Source: Gemmatimonas groenlandica
Lineage (GTDB): Bacteria > Gemmatimonadota > Gemmatimonadetes > Gemmatimonadales > Gemmatimonadaceae
Assembly (NCBI RefSeq): GCF_013004105.1
Contig: NZ_CP053085.1
Location: 3,720,001-3,784,000 of the forward strand
Reading direction: 5' to 3'
DNA: 64,000 nucleotides
Both the position numbers and the translations under genes were made by a program. This document shows positions 63,149-64,000 of this stretch, one piece after another. Position 1 is the first letter of the stretch, and each line of letters opens with the position of its first letter. The notes below the pieces were generated by a model. The model did no database searches and was not told the origin of the DNA. It saw nothing but the letters and a program-made list of their open reading frames with translations.

Positions 63149-64000
63149 ATGGCTGCTGCGGACAAGCTGACCCGCTGGTTCGATCTGATCGCGGCGCTCC
63201 TGCGGCGCCGGAACGGTGGGACGTTCGAGGAGTTTCGTTACGATGTGCCGGCCTACATCACCGCCGCGGTGAACGAGGCGAGCATCATGCGCACCTTCGA
63301 GCGTGACAAGGACGAACTCCGCGCCTTTGGTGTCGCGATCGAGACACTGCCCGACGGCGACGGCGGCGAGTCGCGCTACCGGCTCCGGCCCGATGAGTTC
63401 TATCTACCGTTGCTCGCGCTGTGTGAATCGCGCATCGTTTCCGCGCTCGAAGTGCGAACCATAGCGCGCCCGAAAGGCATCGGCTTCCAGACATTGCCGG
63501 TGCTCGCGATCACACCCGATGAATGTCTCACGCTGCGCCGCGCGGCTGGGCGTGTGCGCGCACTCGGCAATCCGACACTCGATGCCGATGCCGCCGGCGC
63601 GATCCGCAAGCTCGAACAGGACGTTGGACTGCTGCCGATCGGCGAGCCGATCGTCGCTGCGGTAAAGGTGCACGCGAGCACCTTCGAAGTGCTTGGCGCT
63701 GCCCTCTCGGCGCGACAGCGGGTGACGTTCAGCTACGCCAGCATGGGTCGCAATCAGCAGAGCATGCGCACGGTGGAACCGTACGGTCTCGTGTTCCTCA
63801 CGGGGCACTGGTATCTCGTCGCGCACGATCCGACACAGCAGGCGCTACGACAGTTCCGGGTGAGCCGCATCTCCAAGCCGAAGTACAACGCGCAGAAGAA
63901 GCAGCCGGATTACGTCATCCCCGCCACTTTCGATCTTGAGGCGCATGCGGCCTCGCGTCAGTCGTGGGAGCTCGGTGACGAGGAGGCGGTGTCGGTCGTG
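63149..64000 (+). CDS. WYL-domain transcriptional regulator (3' truncated by window edge)
   Basis: The frame from ATG 63149 is open to the window end (284 codons). The N-terminal 70 residues (KLTRWFDLIAALLRRRNGGTFEEF...FERDKDELRAFGV) are a winged-helix of the DeoR/PafB type. The WYL domain begins near residue 190 (FSYASMGRNQ...VEPYGLVFLTGHWYLVAHDPTQQALRQFRVSRI) and is intact as far as seen. It is likely a PafC-like sensor of nucleic acid or a ligand. A start five bases earlier (63144) is in another frame. Its targets are unknown. Confidence 0.85.
   Translation, partial: MAAADKLTRWFDLIAALLRRRNGGTFEEFRYDVPAYITAAVNEASIMRTFERDKDELRAFGVAIETLPDGDGGESRYRLRPDEFYLPLLALCESRIVSALEVRTIARPKGIGFQTLPVLAITPDECLTLRRAAGRVRALGNPTLDADAAGAIRKLEQDVGLLPIGEPIVAAVKVHASTFEVLGAALSARQRVTFSYASMGRNQQSMRTVEPYGLVFLTGHWYLVAHDPTQQALRQFRVSRISKPKYNAQKKQPDYVIPATFDLEAHAASRQSWELGDEEAVSVV

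Overview
The window is a 64 kb piece of a GC-rich (roughly two-thirds G+C), gene-dense Gram-negative chromosome. It carries no rRNA or other phylogenetic marker that I can use directly. A SusC/SusD outer-membrane pair, many Ig-like or beta-propeller lipoproteins, a long-form T6SS and the codon habit in a high-GC setting fit Gemmatimonadota (Gemmatimonas-like) best. Acidobacteriota or Myxococcota remain possible, and this assignment is inference.

Region 1 (1-15.6 kb) is mostly housekeeping: the 3' end of mutS overlapping a mug-type DNA glycosylase, glutaminyl cyclase, a secreted Ig/gluzincin protease, a TonB-C lipoprotein overlapping cystathionine beta-synthase, ddl, a rhomboid protease, queF, a propeller lipoprotein, and a histidine kinase with its sigma-54 response regulator. 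tRNA-Phe(GAA) follows at 15.6 kb.

Region 2 (15.8-25.6 kb) is accessory: an orphan unknown protein, a membrane protein with a Cys4 tail, a YVTN propeller protein, a decayed methyltransferase fragment, a translationally coupled susC-susD pair with a strong terminator, and a divergent Tat-exported M24 peptidase.

Region 3 (25.6-51.3 kb) is a type VI secretion system. The left arm, read leftwards from 40.2 kb, is tssB-tssC-hcp-tagJ-tssA-tssE-tssF-tssG-clpV-vgrG-unknown-PAAR. The right arm holds tssK1, a leftward proline-rich membrane-anchored gene, tssK2-tssL-tssM, and a leftward zinc-ribbon Ser/Thr kinase. Two tssK genes and no recognisable tssJ make the baseplate and membrane complex unusual. 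The proline-rich gene is split by a 33-base Illumina Nextera adapter (42661-42693). This is an assembly artefact, not biology.

Region 4 (51.3-58.4 kb) holds two CsgG-like/TPR proteins, an outer-membrane barrel, an 800-residue lipoprotein with six four-cysteine repeats, and an M48 lipoprotein protease. It may be an undescribed envelope or surface-assembly system. Region 5 (58.6-64 kb) has an MFS exporter, a small unknown protein coupled to a MatB-like acyl-CoA synthetase and a MatC-like carrier (malonate uptake and activation is the best guess), and the start of a WYL-domain regulator.

Two related long inverted-repeat elements with a 10-base internal period (1589-1756 and 58385-58676) are the clearest unexplained non-coding structure.
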